A DNA stretch of 64,000 nucleotides from JBBIQV01 sp964555285 (GTDB lineage Bacteria > Nitrospirota > Nitrospiria > Nitrospirales > Nitrospiraceae), in contig CAZKRM010000003.1 in the NCBI GenBank assembly GCA_964555285.1, positions 87,400 through 151,399 of the forward strand, in the 5' to 3' direction. The stretch's first letter is position 1, and each line of letters begins with the position of its first letter. The notes beneath the pieces were generated by a model, which worked only from the letters and a program-made list of their open reading frames with translations, was not told where the DNA came from and searched no databases. A program made the position numbers and the translations under genes. Shown piece by piece: positions 36,183 through 44,462 of this stretch.

Positions 36183-36250
36183 CCGGTGCTGAGTGCTGAG
36201 TTGGGTCCGAAACTCAAGACTCAGAACTCAGAACTTAGAACTCATAACTG
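36183..36250. repeat. Foldback word array between nuoA and nuoB
   Basis: Left: GGTGCTGAGTGCTGAGTTGG. Right: AACTCAAGACTCAGAACTC then AGAACTTAGAACTCATAACT. Shares words with 5371, 26738, 33860 and 50648. The array extends the apparent reading frame of nuoB upstream. Confidence 0.75.
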
Positions 36251-36265
36251 CTCGCCTTCAGCGAG

Positions 36266-36637
36266 CTAGTCCCACTCCAGCGCCCCTTTTTTCCAGGCGT
36301 ACCAGAATCCGACCACTAGGATCCCGATGAAGAGCGCCATCTCAATTAAGCCTACCAGCCCCAGCTTTCTGAACGCGACGGCCCAGGGAAACATGAACAC
36401 GATCTCGATGTCGAAGATCACGAACAGCATCGCGATGATGTAGTATCGCATCGGAAACTGGACGCGCGCGTCGGAAAACAGCGGGCTCCCGCTTTCGTAC
36501 GGCGCCAGCTTGGCGCGGTATGGACGGTTCGGGCGCACGAGCGCTCCGATCAGGAGTTGTACCACCCCGAACGCCAAGGCGATGACGATAAAGATGAGGA
36601 TCGGGAGATAGTTCAGCGGAACTGCTTCGTTGCCCAT
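36266..36637 (-). CDS. nuoA: NADH-quinone oxidoreductase subunit A
   Basis: A 123-aa three-helix subunit. Features are the cytoplasmic loop KLAPYESGSPLFSDARVQF and helix 2-3 residues RYYIIAMLFVIFDIEIVFMFPWAV, including the Asp-Glu pair in FDIEIVF typical of the family. In most family members the loop reads YECG with a conserved Cys; here it is YESG. It is the first nuo gene, 70 nt downstream of midA across another foldback array. Confidence 0.96.
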   Translation of the reverse strand: MGNEAVPLNYLPILIFIVIALAFGVVQLLIGALVRPNRPYRAKLAPYESGSPLFSDARVQFPMRYYIIAMLFVIFDIEIVFMFPWAVAFRKLGLVGLIEMALFIGILVVGFWYAWKKGALEWD

Positions 36638-36644
36638 AGGTTCG

Positions 36645-36728
36645 TTATTCGTGAAACGTGAATCGTTATTCGCAAGACCGAATTGAACGCCCGCGTCGTC
36701 TTCCCGATTAACGATTAACGGTTAACGT
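36645..36728. repeat. Foldback array (CGTGAATCG / GATTAACG words) between midA and nuoA
   Basis: GTTATTCGTGAAACGTGAATC and GTTATTCGC on one side, TTCCCGATTAACGATTAACGG and TTAACG on the other. GATTAAC is repeated in tandem. The midA stop codon lies within the right part. Confidence 0.65.
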
Positions 36729-37970
36729 CTTCTCCTTCGCCATGCCAGCCGTCAATGCCGAGCCGAAGAACGGCTGAAACTTCAGTCCATCCAGCTCAGG
36801 CCGTGCCATCCCTTTGTGTTGAATCAGCACCTTGAATGTCCGGCCCATGCCTTCCGGGCGGAGCAACTGAATCGCCGCGTAGAACTCGGGCGACTCCGGT
36901 TGCATGGTTTCCAGCATCTGCTCCACGCCCAGGCTCATCAGAAAGCTCATCTGGTTGGTAAATCCCGTCGTGCTCAGCCCTGCTTCTTCGCCCACTGTGG
37001 CCAAACTGCTGAAGTCCACGTGGGCCGTCATGTCCTGCTCACCCACTCGGGTATAAGGATCTTCTGACGCGGTCTGGTGGTAATAACAAAGCAACGTGCC
37101 CTGCGCGCGATCCGGGCCGTACAAATCTTGTGCGGTGTGGCCGTAGTCGATCGTAATCACCATGCCGCGCGCGAGGCCGCGCGCCACGTCGCGCATCCAT
37201 TTCAGAGCCTCCAGATTGATCTCGGTGCGGTAGCCATCGGATAGCGCCGGCGCGAAGCGCTGGAGGTAGTGTTCGAGTTCGAGCGTCGATAATGGACCCA
37301 ACGTCTCGGTGAACTTGTCGTTCTGCCGGGCGACGTACATCTCCTGTGGCCGGCCATTGACGATCTGGATCCGGTGGACGGGGAACGCATCGACCAGCTC
37401 ATTGGACAGGAACAAACCGATGACACTCTGCGAAGAGAAGTCCGACAGGTTCGTCACCCAGGCCACAGGACCGCCTGATCCTGCCCAGAGGGCAAGATTC
37501 CGGCGCTGCACATCGCGCATGGCCGGGCTGCGCTCGATCAGGATATAGCGGAGTCGGTGGAACAAAGACGCAGAGGACCGTGAGCAGGCGGCCAGAAAGT
37601 CTCTCGCCAGCAAGCCTTTGCCGGGCCCCATCTCCACGACAGTAAAAGGATCAGGGTGTTCGAGAATTTCATCGAGCTGGATCGTTTGCGTAGCGAGCGC
37701 TTCGCCAAGAATCGGATGGACGTCCGAACTGGTGTAGAAATCACCGGACCATCCAATACGTTCGGTGTGCGGGTGGCTGGTCGGCCGGACGTAGTAGCCG
37801 AACGCGGGGTGGTAGAGGGCCAACTCCATGAACCGGGCAAAGGTGATCGGTCCGGAGCGAGCAATTTCAGCAGCGATGTCGGTGACTAACCCCGGGTGCC
37901 CCGTGTTCAAGGGTAGACCTCTATCGTCGCGCTGAGAGCAGCGTGTCCCCCGAACGGAAGAGACCCCCAC
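36708..37970 (-). CDS. midA: MidA/NDUFAF7-family SAM-dependent methyltransferase
   Basis: 420 aa of the DUF185/NDUFAF7 family. Visible are FMELALYHPAFGYYVRP, GDFYTSSDVHPILGEALA, the SAM-binding VVEMGPGKGLLARDFL, LFLSNELVDAFPVHR and MVITIDYGHTAQDLY. In mitochondria this enzyme dimethylates an arginine of NDUFS2, the NuoD homologue, during complex I assembly; whether bacterial members do so is not shown. It is the first gene of the nuo operon here. The start given is a GTG at 37970. A TTG at 37910 with AGAGGT upstream is an attractive alternative, since the first 20 residues look non-conserved. Confidence 0.88.
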   Translation of the reverse strand: MGVSSVRGTRCSQRDDRGLPLNTGHPGLVTDIAAEIARSGPITFARFMELALYHPAFGYYVRPTSHPHTERIGWSGDFYTSSDVHPILGEALATQTIQLDEILEHPDPFTVVEMGPGKGLLARDFLAACSRSSASLFHRLRYILIERSPAMRDVQRRNLALWAGSGGPVAWVTNLSDFSSQSVIGLFLSNELVDAFPVHRIQIVNGRPQEMYVARQNDKFTETLGPLSTLELEHYLQRFAPALSDGYRTEINLEALKWMRDVARGLARGMVITIDYGHTAQDLYGPDRAQGTLLCYYHQTASEDPYTRVGEQDMTAHVDFSSLATVGEEAGLSTTGFTNQMSFLMSLGVEQMLETMQPESPEFYAAIQLLRPEGMGRTFKVLIQHKGMARPELDGLKFQPFFGSALTAGMAKEKTLTVNR

Positions 37971-38001
37971 CCCTCGCGCTATTCGAGCCGAAAGCGGCGT
38001 T

Positions 38002-38031
38002 ACATTAGCCTTTGAATCAGAGGCAAGTCAA
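38002..38031 (-). promoter_or_regulatory. Predicted sigma70 promoter of the midA-nuo operon
   Basis: On the minus strand, TTGACT (38031-38026) and TAATGT (38007-38002) are separated by 18 nt. Transcription would begin near 37995, just before midA. No comparable box is seen directly before nuoA, which supports midA being the operon's first gene. Confidence 0.55.
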
Positions 38032-38102
38032 GGTGAAAACCGCTGGAATGGCCGATAGATCGGGATCTTCGAGGTGTGTGAAAACGGAGGGGAAGGAGCG
38101 GG

Positions 38103-38300
38103 CTAGACCGGCTTCTCGGCAATGTAGTCGATGTATTTCCAGAACTCTTTCGCTTCTTCTTCGGTCAGCACGACGGGCGTGTTGTTTGCGGCTCCTGCAA
38201 AGTGGACTTTCACGTTCGTCGTGTCGTGCCACTCCTGCACCTCGCAGTAGGTCACGTTGTCGAGGTTGATCGCCCGGGTGCCGATCTTAATAAAGTGCAC
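38103..38300 (-). CDS. Small conserved-looking protein, unknown function
   Basis: A 65-aa protein with a compact strand-rich N half (FIKIGTRAINLDNVTYCEV, TTNVKVHFAG) and a C-terminal helix (TEEEAKEFWKYIDYIAEK). It resembles small single-domain proteins that display a beta-sheet with one helix. No catalytic motif, no signal peptide and no membrane segment are visible. It lies between secA and midA on the same strand. It is called real because of its length, its ATG and the absence of a competing gene. Confidence 0.7.
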   Translation of the reverse strand: MHFIKIGTRAINLDNVTYCEVQEWHDTTNVKVHFAGAANNTPVVLTEEEAKEFWKYIDYIAEKPV

Positions 38301-38342
38301 GAGGCCCTCTCACGTCTCCATCCATTCCTCAATCAACGGGGA

Positions 38343-38423
38343 TGTTGGGCTGGCTCCGACTGCGCGCGTCGAGCGAGCGCTTTCAGAAGCGCGGGCTCCG
38401 CGAGCAAGGGAGCCTCACCCAAC
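38343..38423. terminator. Long hairpin downstream of secA
   Basis: GTTGGGCTGGCTCC at 38343-38356 pairs with GGGAGCCTCACCCAAC at 38408-38423, with an inner GAGCGCTTTC/GAAGCGC stem. It follows the secA stop in its direction of transcription and may end or process the message. No U-run is evident. Confidence 0.5.
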
Positions 38424-38437
38424 ACCCCAGCCCCCCT

Positions 38438-41143
38438 TCACGCTCCGTGGCACTTCTTGAACTTCTTCCCGCTGCCGCAGGGGCAGGGATCGTTGCGGCC
38501 GACTTTGTCTTGGGCGCGGTGGACAGTGTGCGGCGCAGCCGGTTCATCGCCGCGATTGAGGGACAGCCGCACGGGGGCCTGTGGTGTGGGCGGGGACGTC
38601 GGCGCGTCGCTTTTGACGGCTTGTACGCGGAAGAGACGGTCGAGCACGTCGGCCTGGATGCGGTCCATCATGCCGGCGAACATGTCGAACCCTTCGCGCT
38701 TGTATTCGATCAGGGGGTCTTTCTGGCCGTAGCCGCGCAGGCCGATGCCGTCGCGGAGCTGATCCATGCCCAGCAAGTGGTCTTTCCAGTGGTGGTCGAT
38801 GACTTGGAGAAGCAGAATCTTTTCAAGGTACCGCATGAGGTCGGAGCTTAGCTCCTGCTCTTTCCGGGCATAGGCGGCCCGTACTTGCTTCTGCAGATCT
38901 TCAAGCAGCGCCTCGCGGCCGTGTTCCTTAAAATGGTCGGCGGGATCGCCGGCGCCGTGGGCGATGTCCAGCCCGAACTGGCCGTGCATGGCCTCGCTGA
39001 GTCCTTTGAAATCCCATTCCTCCGGGTATTGGTCGGCCGGGCAGTAGACCTCGGCATAGCCGGTCACCACGTCCGTCATCATCTCGCGTATATCTTCCGC
39101 GATGTTCTCGCCGGCGAGCACGGCGCGCCGATGCTGGTAAATGACCTCGCGCTGCTTGTTCATGACGTCGTCGTATTCGAGGAGTTGCTTGCGGATTTCG
39201 AAGTTATGGCCTTCGACCTTCTTCTGCGCGTTCTCGATCGCACGGGTCACCATGCGGTGCTCGATGGGAATGCCTTCCTCCATGCCCAGCTTGAGCATGA
39301 GGTTGGAAATGCGCTCGGAGGCGAAAATCCTGAGCAGATCGTCTTCCAGCGAGAGATAGAAGCGTGAGGAGCCGGGGTCGCCCTGTCGGCCGGCGCGTCC
39401 GCGGAGCTGATTGTCGATGCGACGGCTCTCGTGTCGTTCGGTGCCGAGGATGTGCAGGCCGCCTGCCGCCAGGACCTCCTGCTTGTCCCTCTCGCAGTCG
39501 GCCTTGATCTCTTCGTAGACGACGAGCTTGCGGTCGTCCGGCAGGTGCTCGTCCTGATAGAGCACGCGCTTGAACAGGAAGTCGGGATTCCCGCCGAGGA
39601 GAATGTCGGTGCCCCGACCCGCCATGTTGGTCGCGATGGTCACGGCGTTCTTGCGGCCGGCCTGGGCGATGATCTCCGCTTCCTTCTCGTGGAACTTCGC
39701 GTTCAGCACATTGTGCTTGACGCCGTGGCGGCTGAGATAGCCGGCAAGCCGTTCCGATTTCTCGATGGAGATCGTGCCCACCAGCACCGGTTGGCCGCGC
39801 TTGTAGCAGTCCTCGATCTCTTCCACGATCGCGGTGAACTTTTCCTTCTCCGTCCGGTAGATGACGTCTGCGTAGTCCTTCCGGATCATCGAGCGATTCG
39901 TCGGGACCACGTTCACGTCCAGGTTGTAGATTTTTGCGAACTCGCCCGCTTCCGTGTCCGCCGTGCCGGTCATGCCGGCGAGCTTCTTGTACATGCGGAA
40001 ATAATTCTGGAACGTCACGGAGGCGAGCGTCTGGTTCTCGTTGGCGATCTTCACGCCCTCCTTGGCTTCCACGGCCTGGTGCAGCCCATCGCTCCAGCGT
40101 CGGCCCGGCATCAAGCGCCCGGTGAACTCATCGACGATGAGGACTTCGCCGTCTTTCACGACGTAGTCCACGTCGCGCTTGTAGAGCGCGTATGCCTGGA
40201 GCGCCTTCACAACGTGATGGACCAGGTCCATGTGCGCCAGGTCGTAGAGGTTCTCCACGCCGAGCAGCTTCTCGACCTTGATGTTGCCCTCTTCCGTGAG
40301 CGAGGCCGTCTTCGTTTTTTCCTCGATGGTGTAGTCGTGCTCGGCCTTGAGCTGTGGGATGATCGCGTTGATGCGATAGTAGAGGTCGGTCGATTGGTCC
40401 GTTGGGCCGGAGATGATCAAGGGCGTGCGGGCTTCGTCGATGAGGATGCTATCGACCTCGTCCACGATCGCGAAGTTCGGCTCCCGCTGCACGCACTGAC
40501 TCAAATCGCTGACGATCAAATTATCCCGCAGGAAGTCGAACCCGTACTCGTTGTTCGTCCCGTAGGTGATGTCGGCGCGATAGGCCTCTTGCCTGGTGCA
40601 GGGGCGGAGATGTTGGAGCCGCTTGTCCGCCGCGTCGTAGGTCGGATCGAACAAGAAAGAGGCCTCGTGTTGGATCACGCCGACGGAGAGGCCCAGCGCG
40701 TGATAGATTTGGCCCATCCACTGCGCATCGCGCTTGGCGAGATAGTCGTTCACGGTGACCAGGTGCGCGCCGCGGCCGGCGAGGGCGTTCAGATACAGCG
40801 GCAGCGTGGCCACCAGCGTTTTCCCTTCGCCGGTTTTCATTTCTGCGATCCGGCCTCTATGCAGGATCATGCCGCCGATCAACTGCACATCGAAATGGCG
40901 CATGTTGAGCCGGCGCCGGGAGACTTCGCGACAGACGGCGAAGGCGTCCGGCAAGAGGTCGTCGAGCGACTCGCCGGCTTCCAGCCGCTTGCGGAACTCC
41001 TGAGACTTGTCCGTCAGTGCGTGATCCGACAGCGGAGTCAGGCTTGGTTCGATCGTATTGATGCGCGCCACGATCGGACGCAACGCCTTGATCTCGCGGT
41101 CGTTCTTGCTGCCGAAGAGAATGTTGAGGATGCGGGTGATCAT
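38438..41143 (-). CDS. secA: Preprotein translocase ATPase SecA
   Basis: The motor of Sec-dependent export. It has the DEAD-like motor NBD1 (MKTGEGKTLVATLPLYLNAL, FAIVDEVDSILIDEARTPLI), the preprotein cross-linking domain, NBD2 (TIATNMAGRGTDILLGGNP, GTERHESRRIDNQLRGRAGRQGDPG), the helical wing/scaffold domains, and the C-terminal zinc SEC-C motif NDPCPCGSGKKFKKC. About 901 aa from the ATG at 41143. A TTG five codons earlier is open but lacks a ribosome site. It is divergent from the envelope island and has its own promoter. Confidence 0.97.
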   Translation of the reverse strand: MITRILNILFGSKNDREIKALRPIVARINTIEPSLTPLSDHALTDKSQEFRKRLEAGESLDDLLPDAFAVCREVSRRRLNMRHFDVQLIGGMILHRGRIAEMKTGEGKTLVATLPLYLNALAGRGAHLVTVNDYLAKRDAQWMGQIYHALGLSVGVIQHEASFLFDPTYDAADKRLQHLRPCTRQEAYRADITYGTNNEYGFDFLRDNLIVSDLSQCVQREPNFAIVDEVDSILIDEARTPLIISGPTDQSTDLYYRINAIIPQLKAEHDYTIEEKTKTASLTEEGNIKVEKLLGVENLYDLAHMDLVHHVVKALQAYALYKRDVDYVVKDGEVLIVDEFTGRLMPGRRWSDGLHQAVEAKEGVKIANENQTLASVTFQNYFRMYKKLAGMTGTADTEAGEFAKIYNLDVNVVPTNRSMIRKDYADVIYRTEKEKFTAIVEEIEDCYKRGQPVLVGTISIEKSERLAGYLSRHGVKHNVLNAKFHEKEAEIIAQAGRKNAVTIATNMAGRGTDILLGGNPDFLFKRVLYQDEHLPDDRKLVVYEEIKADCERDKQEVLAAGGLHILGTERHESRRIDNQLRGRAGRQGDPGSSRFYLSLEDDLLRIFASERISNLMLKLGMEEGIPIEHRMVTRAIENAQKKVEGHNFEIRKQLLEYDDVMNKQREVIYQHRRAVLAGENIAEDIREMMTDVVTGYAEVYCPADQYPEEWDFKGLSEAMHGQFGLDIAHGAGDPADHFKEHGREALLEDLQKQVRAAYARKEQELSSDLMRYLEKILLLQVIDHHWKDHLLGMDQLRDGIGLRGYGQKDPLIEYKREGFDMFAGMMDRIQADVLDRLFRVQAVKSDAPTSPPTPQAPVRLSLNRGDEPAAPHTVHRAQDKVGRNDPCPCGSGKKFKKCHGA

Positions 41144-41183
41144 CGACGGGGTTGACAAATATCAAGGTTTTCCAACCTCAAGC

Positions 41184-41211
41184 AGTATACAAGAAATCAT
41201 ACGGCAATCAA
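41184..41211 (-). promoter_or_regulatory. Predicted sigma70 promoter of secA
   Basis: On the minus strand, TTGATT (41211-41206) and TATACT (41189-41184) are 16 nt apart. A small palindrome AGGTTggaaAACCT at about 41165-41178 follows in the 5' leader and could form a hairpin near the start codon. Confidence 0.55.
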
Positions 41212-41285
41212 TAACAAATCGGAGCCGGCCATGGCTTGACTGCGGCTCGCTGTTTGGCTACCATTCCGCCCCTGGATCGACAGCG

Positions 41286-41594
41286 ATGATAAAAAAAGAT
41301 ACCGAAAAACTTCTTGCGCTCGCGTTGACTATCTGTGTGCTGTTGGGCATGGGGTTGGCCTATCCGCAGACGGTCGCGCATGCTGCGCATCATGCCCATC
41401 ACCAGGCGGCGACGCACAGCACCGTCCTCTGCTCCTGGATGTGTGCGGCCGGACAGATGCTCGATGGAGCCCAGCTTGCCCCGCAGACGCACTTTGATCT
41501 TCTGACCTTCGATCTTGCAGTTGCCTTTCAAGAGCCTTCCAGTCAGTCAATCGAATCTCCGACCTCTCGCGGTCCTCCCGTTCTCTCCATTTGA
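41286..41594 (+). CDS. Small exported His-rich CxWxC protein, copy 1
   Basis: 102 aa from an ATG at 41286; the frame is open further upstream but only as read-through of secA antisense. It has an N-terminal hydrophobic helix (LLALALTICVLLGMGLAYP), then a His-rich segment (AHAAHHAHHQAATHS) and CSWMCAAGQM, and ends in SPTSRGPPVLSI. Three paralogues follow at 42283, 44017 and 45545. The His cluster and Cys pair suggest metal binding or redox outside the cytoplasm; no family assignment is certain (DUF2946-like proteins have a similar look). It is followed by a TlpA-like thioredoxin. Confidence 0.8.
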   Translation: MIKKDTEKLLALALTICVLLGMGLAYPQTVAHAAHHAHHQAATHSTVLCSWMCAAGQMLDGAQLAPQTHFDLLTFDLAVAFQEPSSQSIESPTSRGPPVLSI

Positions 41595-41721
41595 ATTCAG
41601 CTCGTCAGCGCTACGGTGTAGCCTTCAACACTCGGCCTCATGCTGAAGGTTGACTGCACCGCTTACAGTTTCTAGAGCGCAGTTAGATTGAGGGTCTGTC
41701 TGGAGACCCCAGGAGGACAAC

Positions 41722-42276
41722 ATGAGAGCGTGGCGCAAACAAGCAGTGTTGGGGGTTCTGGTGCTGGCGTGCCTGCTGTTGACCGACGGCAGCCACACGG
41801 TCTGGAGCATGGGTTCTCGGCCGCCACATGCCGGGCTCCCGGCGGCGGATTTTAGTCTCACGGATCTCGATGGGCGCACGCACCAGCTCGCGCAGTACCG
41901 CGGCAAGATCGTGCTCCTGAATTTCTGGGCGACCTGGTGCAAACCCTGCACGACGGAAATGCCGGCCATGCAGGCGTGCTATGACCGGTTGCGGGATAAG
42001 GGCTTCGTCGTGCTGGCGGTCAACGAACTGGAAGATGAAGCCAAGGTCCGAGAACACATCAAGGCCCACGGGCACACGTTTCCGGTGCTGATGGATCGCG
42101 ACAACAAGATCGCGAACCTGTATGGCGTGTTCGGCCTGCCGGTCAGCGTGTTCATCGATGAACAGGGTGTGGTGCGGGAATACATCAAGGGCGGGTTGCT
42201 CACGGAGGAGAAGATCGTCGAAGTGGTCGGCCGGATTCAGAACCACGAGCCGTTGAAGACCGCCTCGGCACAGTAA
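41722..42276 (+). CDS. Exported TlpA/ResA-like thioredoxin
   Basis: A 184-aa periplasmic thiol-disulfide protein. The N-terminal signal (QAVLGVLVLACLLLTDG) is followed by a redoxin domain with ADFSLTDLDGRTHQLAQYRG, the active site FWATWCKPCTTEMPAM (WCxxC), and the cis-Pro region GLPVSVFIDEQG. It probably reduces disulfides of an envelope partner, by analogy with haem or copper maturation redoxins. It stands between CxWxC copies 1 and 2, six nt before copy 2, so a functional link with their Cys pairs is plausible. A decayed copy of its C-terminal half is found at 43898-44013. Confidence 0.9.
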   Translation: MRAWRKQAVLGVLVLACLLLTDGSHTVWSMGSRPPHAGLPAADFSLTDLDGRTHQLAQYRGKIVLLNFWATWCKPCTTEMPAMQACYDRLRDKGFVVLAVNELEDEAKVREHIKAHGHTFPVLMDRDNKIANLYGVFGLPVSVFIDEQGVVREYIKGGLLTEEKIVEVVGRIQNHEPLKTASAQ

Positions 42277-42282
42277 AGGCTT

Positions 42283-42588
42283 ATGATTCTTGCCGGTCGT
42301 CATCTTGTCGCCTGGGTGCTCGTCGGCTGCCTGCTGCTCATCGGCACCCTCGCGTACCCGCAGACGGTCGCGCATGCGACGCACCACGCGCACCATCAGA
42401 CCGCTACCCACAGCTCGGTTCTCTGTTCCTGGATGTGTGCGGCGGGGCAGATGCTCGATGGAGTTCCGCTCGCTCCGCAGACGCGCTTCGATCTGCTCGC
42501 GTTTGATCTCGAAAGTGTTGTTCAAGAACCTGCCAGCCAGCCGGTCGAGTCGCCGACCTCCCGCGGTCCTCCCGTTCTCTCCATCTAG
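42283..42588 (+). CDS. Small exported His-rich CxWxC protein, copy 2
   Basis: 101 aa, clear paralogue of copy 1: helix VAWVLVGCLLLIGTLAYPQ, His segment TVAHATHHAHHQTATHS, CSWMCAAGQMLDG, and an identical C-terminal SPTSRGPPVLSI. Most differences from copy 1 lie in the linker. It is 6 nt from the thioredoxin gene and 163 nt before the first barrel gene. The role is unknown; the shared CxWxC and His cluster point to metal or thiol chemistry. Confidence 0.82.
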   Translation: MILAGRHLVAWVLVGCLLLIGTLAYPQTVAHATHHAHHQTATHSSVLCSWMCAAGQMLDGVPLAPQTRFDLLAFDLESVVQEPASQPVESPTSRGPPVLSI

Positions 42589-42751
42589 TCGGCTCTCACG
42601 ATAATAGCGGGGTTTGGTGTGTCGAGCGCCACGTCTGTTCTGTCATCCGGAACGGGCTGAAGGCGGACACCCCAAGCCTCATGGACAAGAACGGGTGTGC
42701 CGCTCCAGCTCCGTGGGGAGGTGGAGCCGTTGCAAGGACAAGGGAGAGGAC

Positions 42752-43867
42752 ATGAACAGACGACTGGTTCGAATCGGCATTCTCGCGATCTTCGTATTGT
42801 GTGTCGGAGGTTTGTTCGGCGCGTCGCGTGCACAGGCCTCCTGCGGCGCAGTGACCTGTTTTGTGGTGATCGGGTCCCAGCAACAGGTTCCGCAAGAGGG
42901 TTTGCTGACCTTCAACACGATTTACAATTACACGCCGATGCGGCTGTTGGATGGGACCTCAGGGGTTATTCCGGCTATCGATCAGGCGCGGCGTCGTTTG
43001 ATTCTCGATCACCATCAGGAAACGCGGACGATCACACAGACCGTGAACTTCGACCTCAACTACGGCATCACCGACCGGCTGGGAGTCCAAGTCACGATTC
43101 CCTATCTCTGGAGAACCCACAAGCATCTCGATGGACTGGGGGAAGAGGGACCAAACGGCGAAGGTGAACGTGTGAATTTCGCCGACAACAATGTCGGGGA
43201 CATGACGATCATCACCAAGTACAACGTGCTCCCGACCTTGAGCAGCATGGTTGTCGCGGGGTTCGGCGTACAACTCCCAACCGGCAGTACGCAGACCCGA
43301 GATAGTGCCGGTCATGTTATGGAATCGCCGACCCAACTTGGTCGGGGAAACGTGGGACTCATCGGATCGATTTATCAGACCTACGAGCTGATTCCGAATC
43401 GGCTGAACCAGTTCGCCTTCGCGAGCTACCGGCATACGTTCCGCAACAACGACGGCTATCAATTCGGCGATGAGTATAACGTCAACGTCGGGGCCAACCT
43501 GGTGACAGTGCCCTGGTTCGTGCTCATGAGCCAGTTCAATTACCGGTATCTCACGCACGACAACATCAGCGCGTTGTTGGAGCGCTCACGCACGCCGGCA
43601 GATGGCGGATTTCCTGGTGAGACCATTGGGCTCGATTCAAATATCGCCAACCGTCGCGTGCCGAACACCGGTTCTACCTATTTCGCTTTTTCGCCGGGGT
43701 TTCAGGTCGATCTCGGCGGGCTGGTCGATTCGTCCTGGACGAAAATGACGTCGTTCTACTTCTACTCGCAGATTCCTGTCATGCGAGACTCCAATAATAA
43801 TCTCGCGCAAGGAACCAGTTACATTTTTGGGCTTACACGCTCATTCCAAGTCCTGAAACTGTCGTGA
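42752..43867 (+). CDS. Outer-membrane beta-barrel protein, copy 1
   Basis: 371 aa from an ATG at 42752 with AGGGAGAGGA upstream; a longer frame from 42614 has no ribosome site. The signal peptide (IGILAIFVLCVGGLFGAS) ends near AQA. The mature protein begins SCGAVTCFVVIGSQQQVP, then alternates short amphipathic strands typical of an outer-membrane barrel (for example RLNQFAFASYRHTFRNNDGY) and ends in a strand finishing QVLKLS. It resembles MetA-type (phenol degradation) putative channel proteins. Paralogue at 44463. Confidence 0.8.
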   Translation: MNRRLVRIGILAIFVLCVGGLFGASRAQASCGAVTCFVVIGSQQQVPQEGLLTFNTIYNYTPMRLLDGTSGVIPAIDQARRRLILDHHQETRTITQTVNFDLNYGITDRLGVQVTIPYLWRTHKHLDGLGEEGPNGEGERVNFADNNVGDMTIITKYNVLPTLSSMVVAGFGVQLPTGSTQTRDSAGHVMESPTQLGRGNVGLIGSIYQTYELIPNRLNQFAFASYRHTFRNNDGYQFGDEYNVNVGANLVTVPWFVLMSQFNYRYLTHDNISALLERSRTPADGGFPGETIGLDSNIANRRVPNTGSTYFAFSPGFQVDLGGLVDSSWTKMTSFYFYSQIPVMRDSNNNLAQGTSYIFGLTRSFQVLKLS

Positions 43868-43897
43868 GTCAAACTCGGATGTTCCGAGGAAGTTGCC

Positions 43898-44013
43898 ATG
43901 AAAGCGGGAGTGCGCGAGCACATTAAGCAGCACGGCCACACGCTTCCCGTGCTGCCGGACAAGGACAATCGCGCGGCGAATCAGTAGGGCGTATTCGGCC
44001 TGCCGGTGATCGA
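43898..44013 (+). pseudogene. Remnant of a TlpA-like thioredoxin gene
   Basis: Translation gives VREHIKQHGHTLPVLPDKDN, then a stop at GVFGLPV. It matches residues 110-150 of the intact protein at 41722 (VREHIKAHGHTFPVLMDRDN, then YGVFGLPV), DNA similarity being plain through 43920-44010. The N-terminal half with the WCxxC motif is missing and the frame is broken by TAG. It marks a duplication of the thioredoxin-CxWxC-barrel unit followed by loss. Confidence 0.85.
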
Positions 44014-44016
44014 ATC

Positions 44017-44322
44017 ATGAAGACCGCCTTGCGCAACATTCTTCTCTGGTCCCTGGCCGGGGCCTTCCTGGTGCTCAGCGGCGTGGCCTATCCGCAAGCG
44101 GTCGCGCACGCGGCCCATCATGCCCATCACAAGGCGACCACGCATGCGACCGTGTTCTGTTCCTGGACTTGCGCGACCACGGGCGCGGCAAGCACGGACG
44201 CAATCGTTCTCGACGGCTTCGCACTTGTGCAGATGGCGGCTCTCCCGTCGTCCAGTGCATCGCCGAACGTTCCGTCTCTCGGGCTACTGCCGTCTCGGGC
44301 CCCTCCGCCCGTTCTTTTCTAG
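44017..44322 (+). CDS. Small exported His-rich CxWxC protein, copy 3
   Basis: 101 aa: helix LLWSLAGAFLVLSGVAYPQ, His segment VAHAAHHAHHKATTHAT, then CSWTCATTGAAS and a C-terminal LPSRAPPPVLF, so the closing RGPP is RAPP here. The sequence has drifted more than copies 1 and 2 but keeps length and layout. It starts 3 nt after the thioredoxin remnant, copying the gene order thioredoxin-CxWxC of the first unit, and precedes barrel copy 2. Confidence 0.78.
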   Translation: MKTALRNILLWSLAGAFLVLSGVAYPQAVAHAAHHAHHKATTHATVFCSWTCATTGAASTDAIVLDGFALVQMAALPSSSASPNVPSLGLLPSRAPPPVLF

Positions 44323-44462
44323 CCAGTCCATCGATCTGTTTCTTTAACCAGTCTCGCGGTGCAATTCCGGTCTGCGCGCTCTCGGTCTATCGGGGTGTGA
44401 TCTCGCCCCCGCGCCGAGCAGGCGCTGCGGCGTGCTACCGCCAACACAGAGGATACAAACTC

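Noticed and set aside
36173..36217. Extended N terminus of nuoB from a TTG
   Set aside because: Encoded by the foldback array; GTG at 36172 has a ribosome site.
39431..41155. 574-codon plus-strand frame opposite secA
   Set aside because: Antisense shadow of secA, caused by high GC at third positions; no domain and no ribosome site.
41144..41158. TTG start five codons upstream for secA
   Set aside because: No ribosome site; the ATG at 41143 fits the family N terminus.
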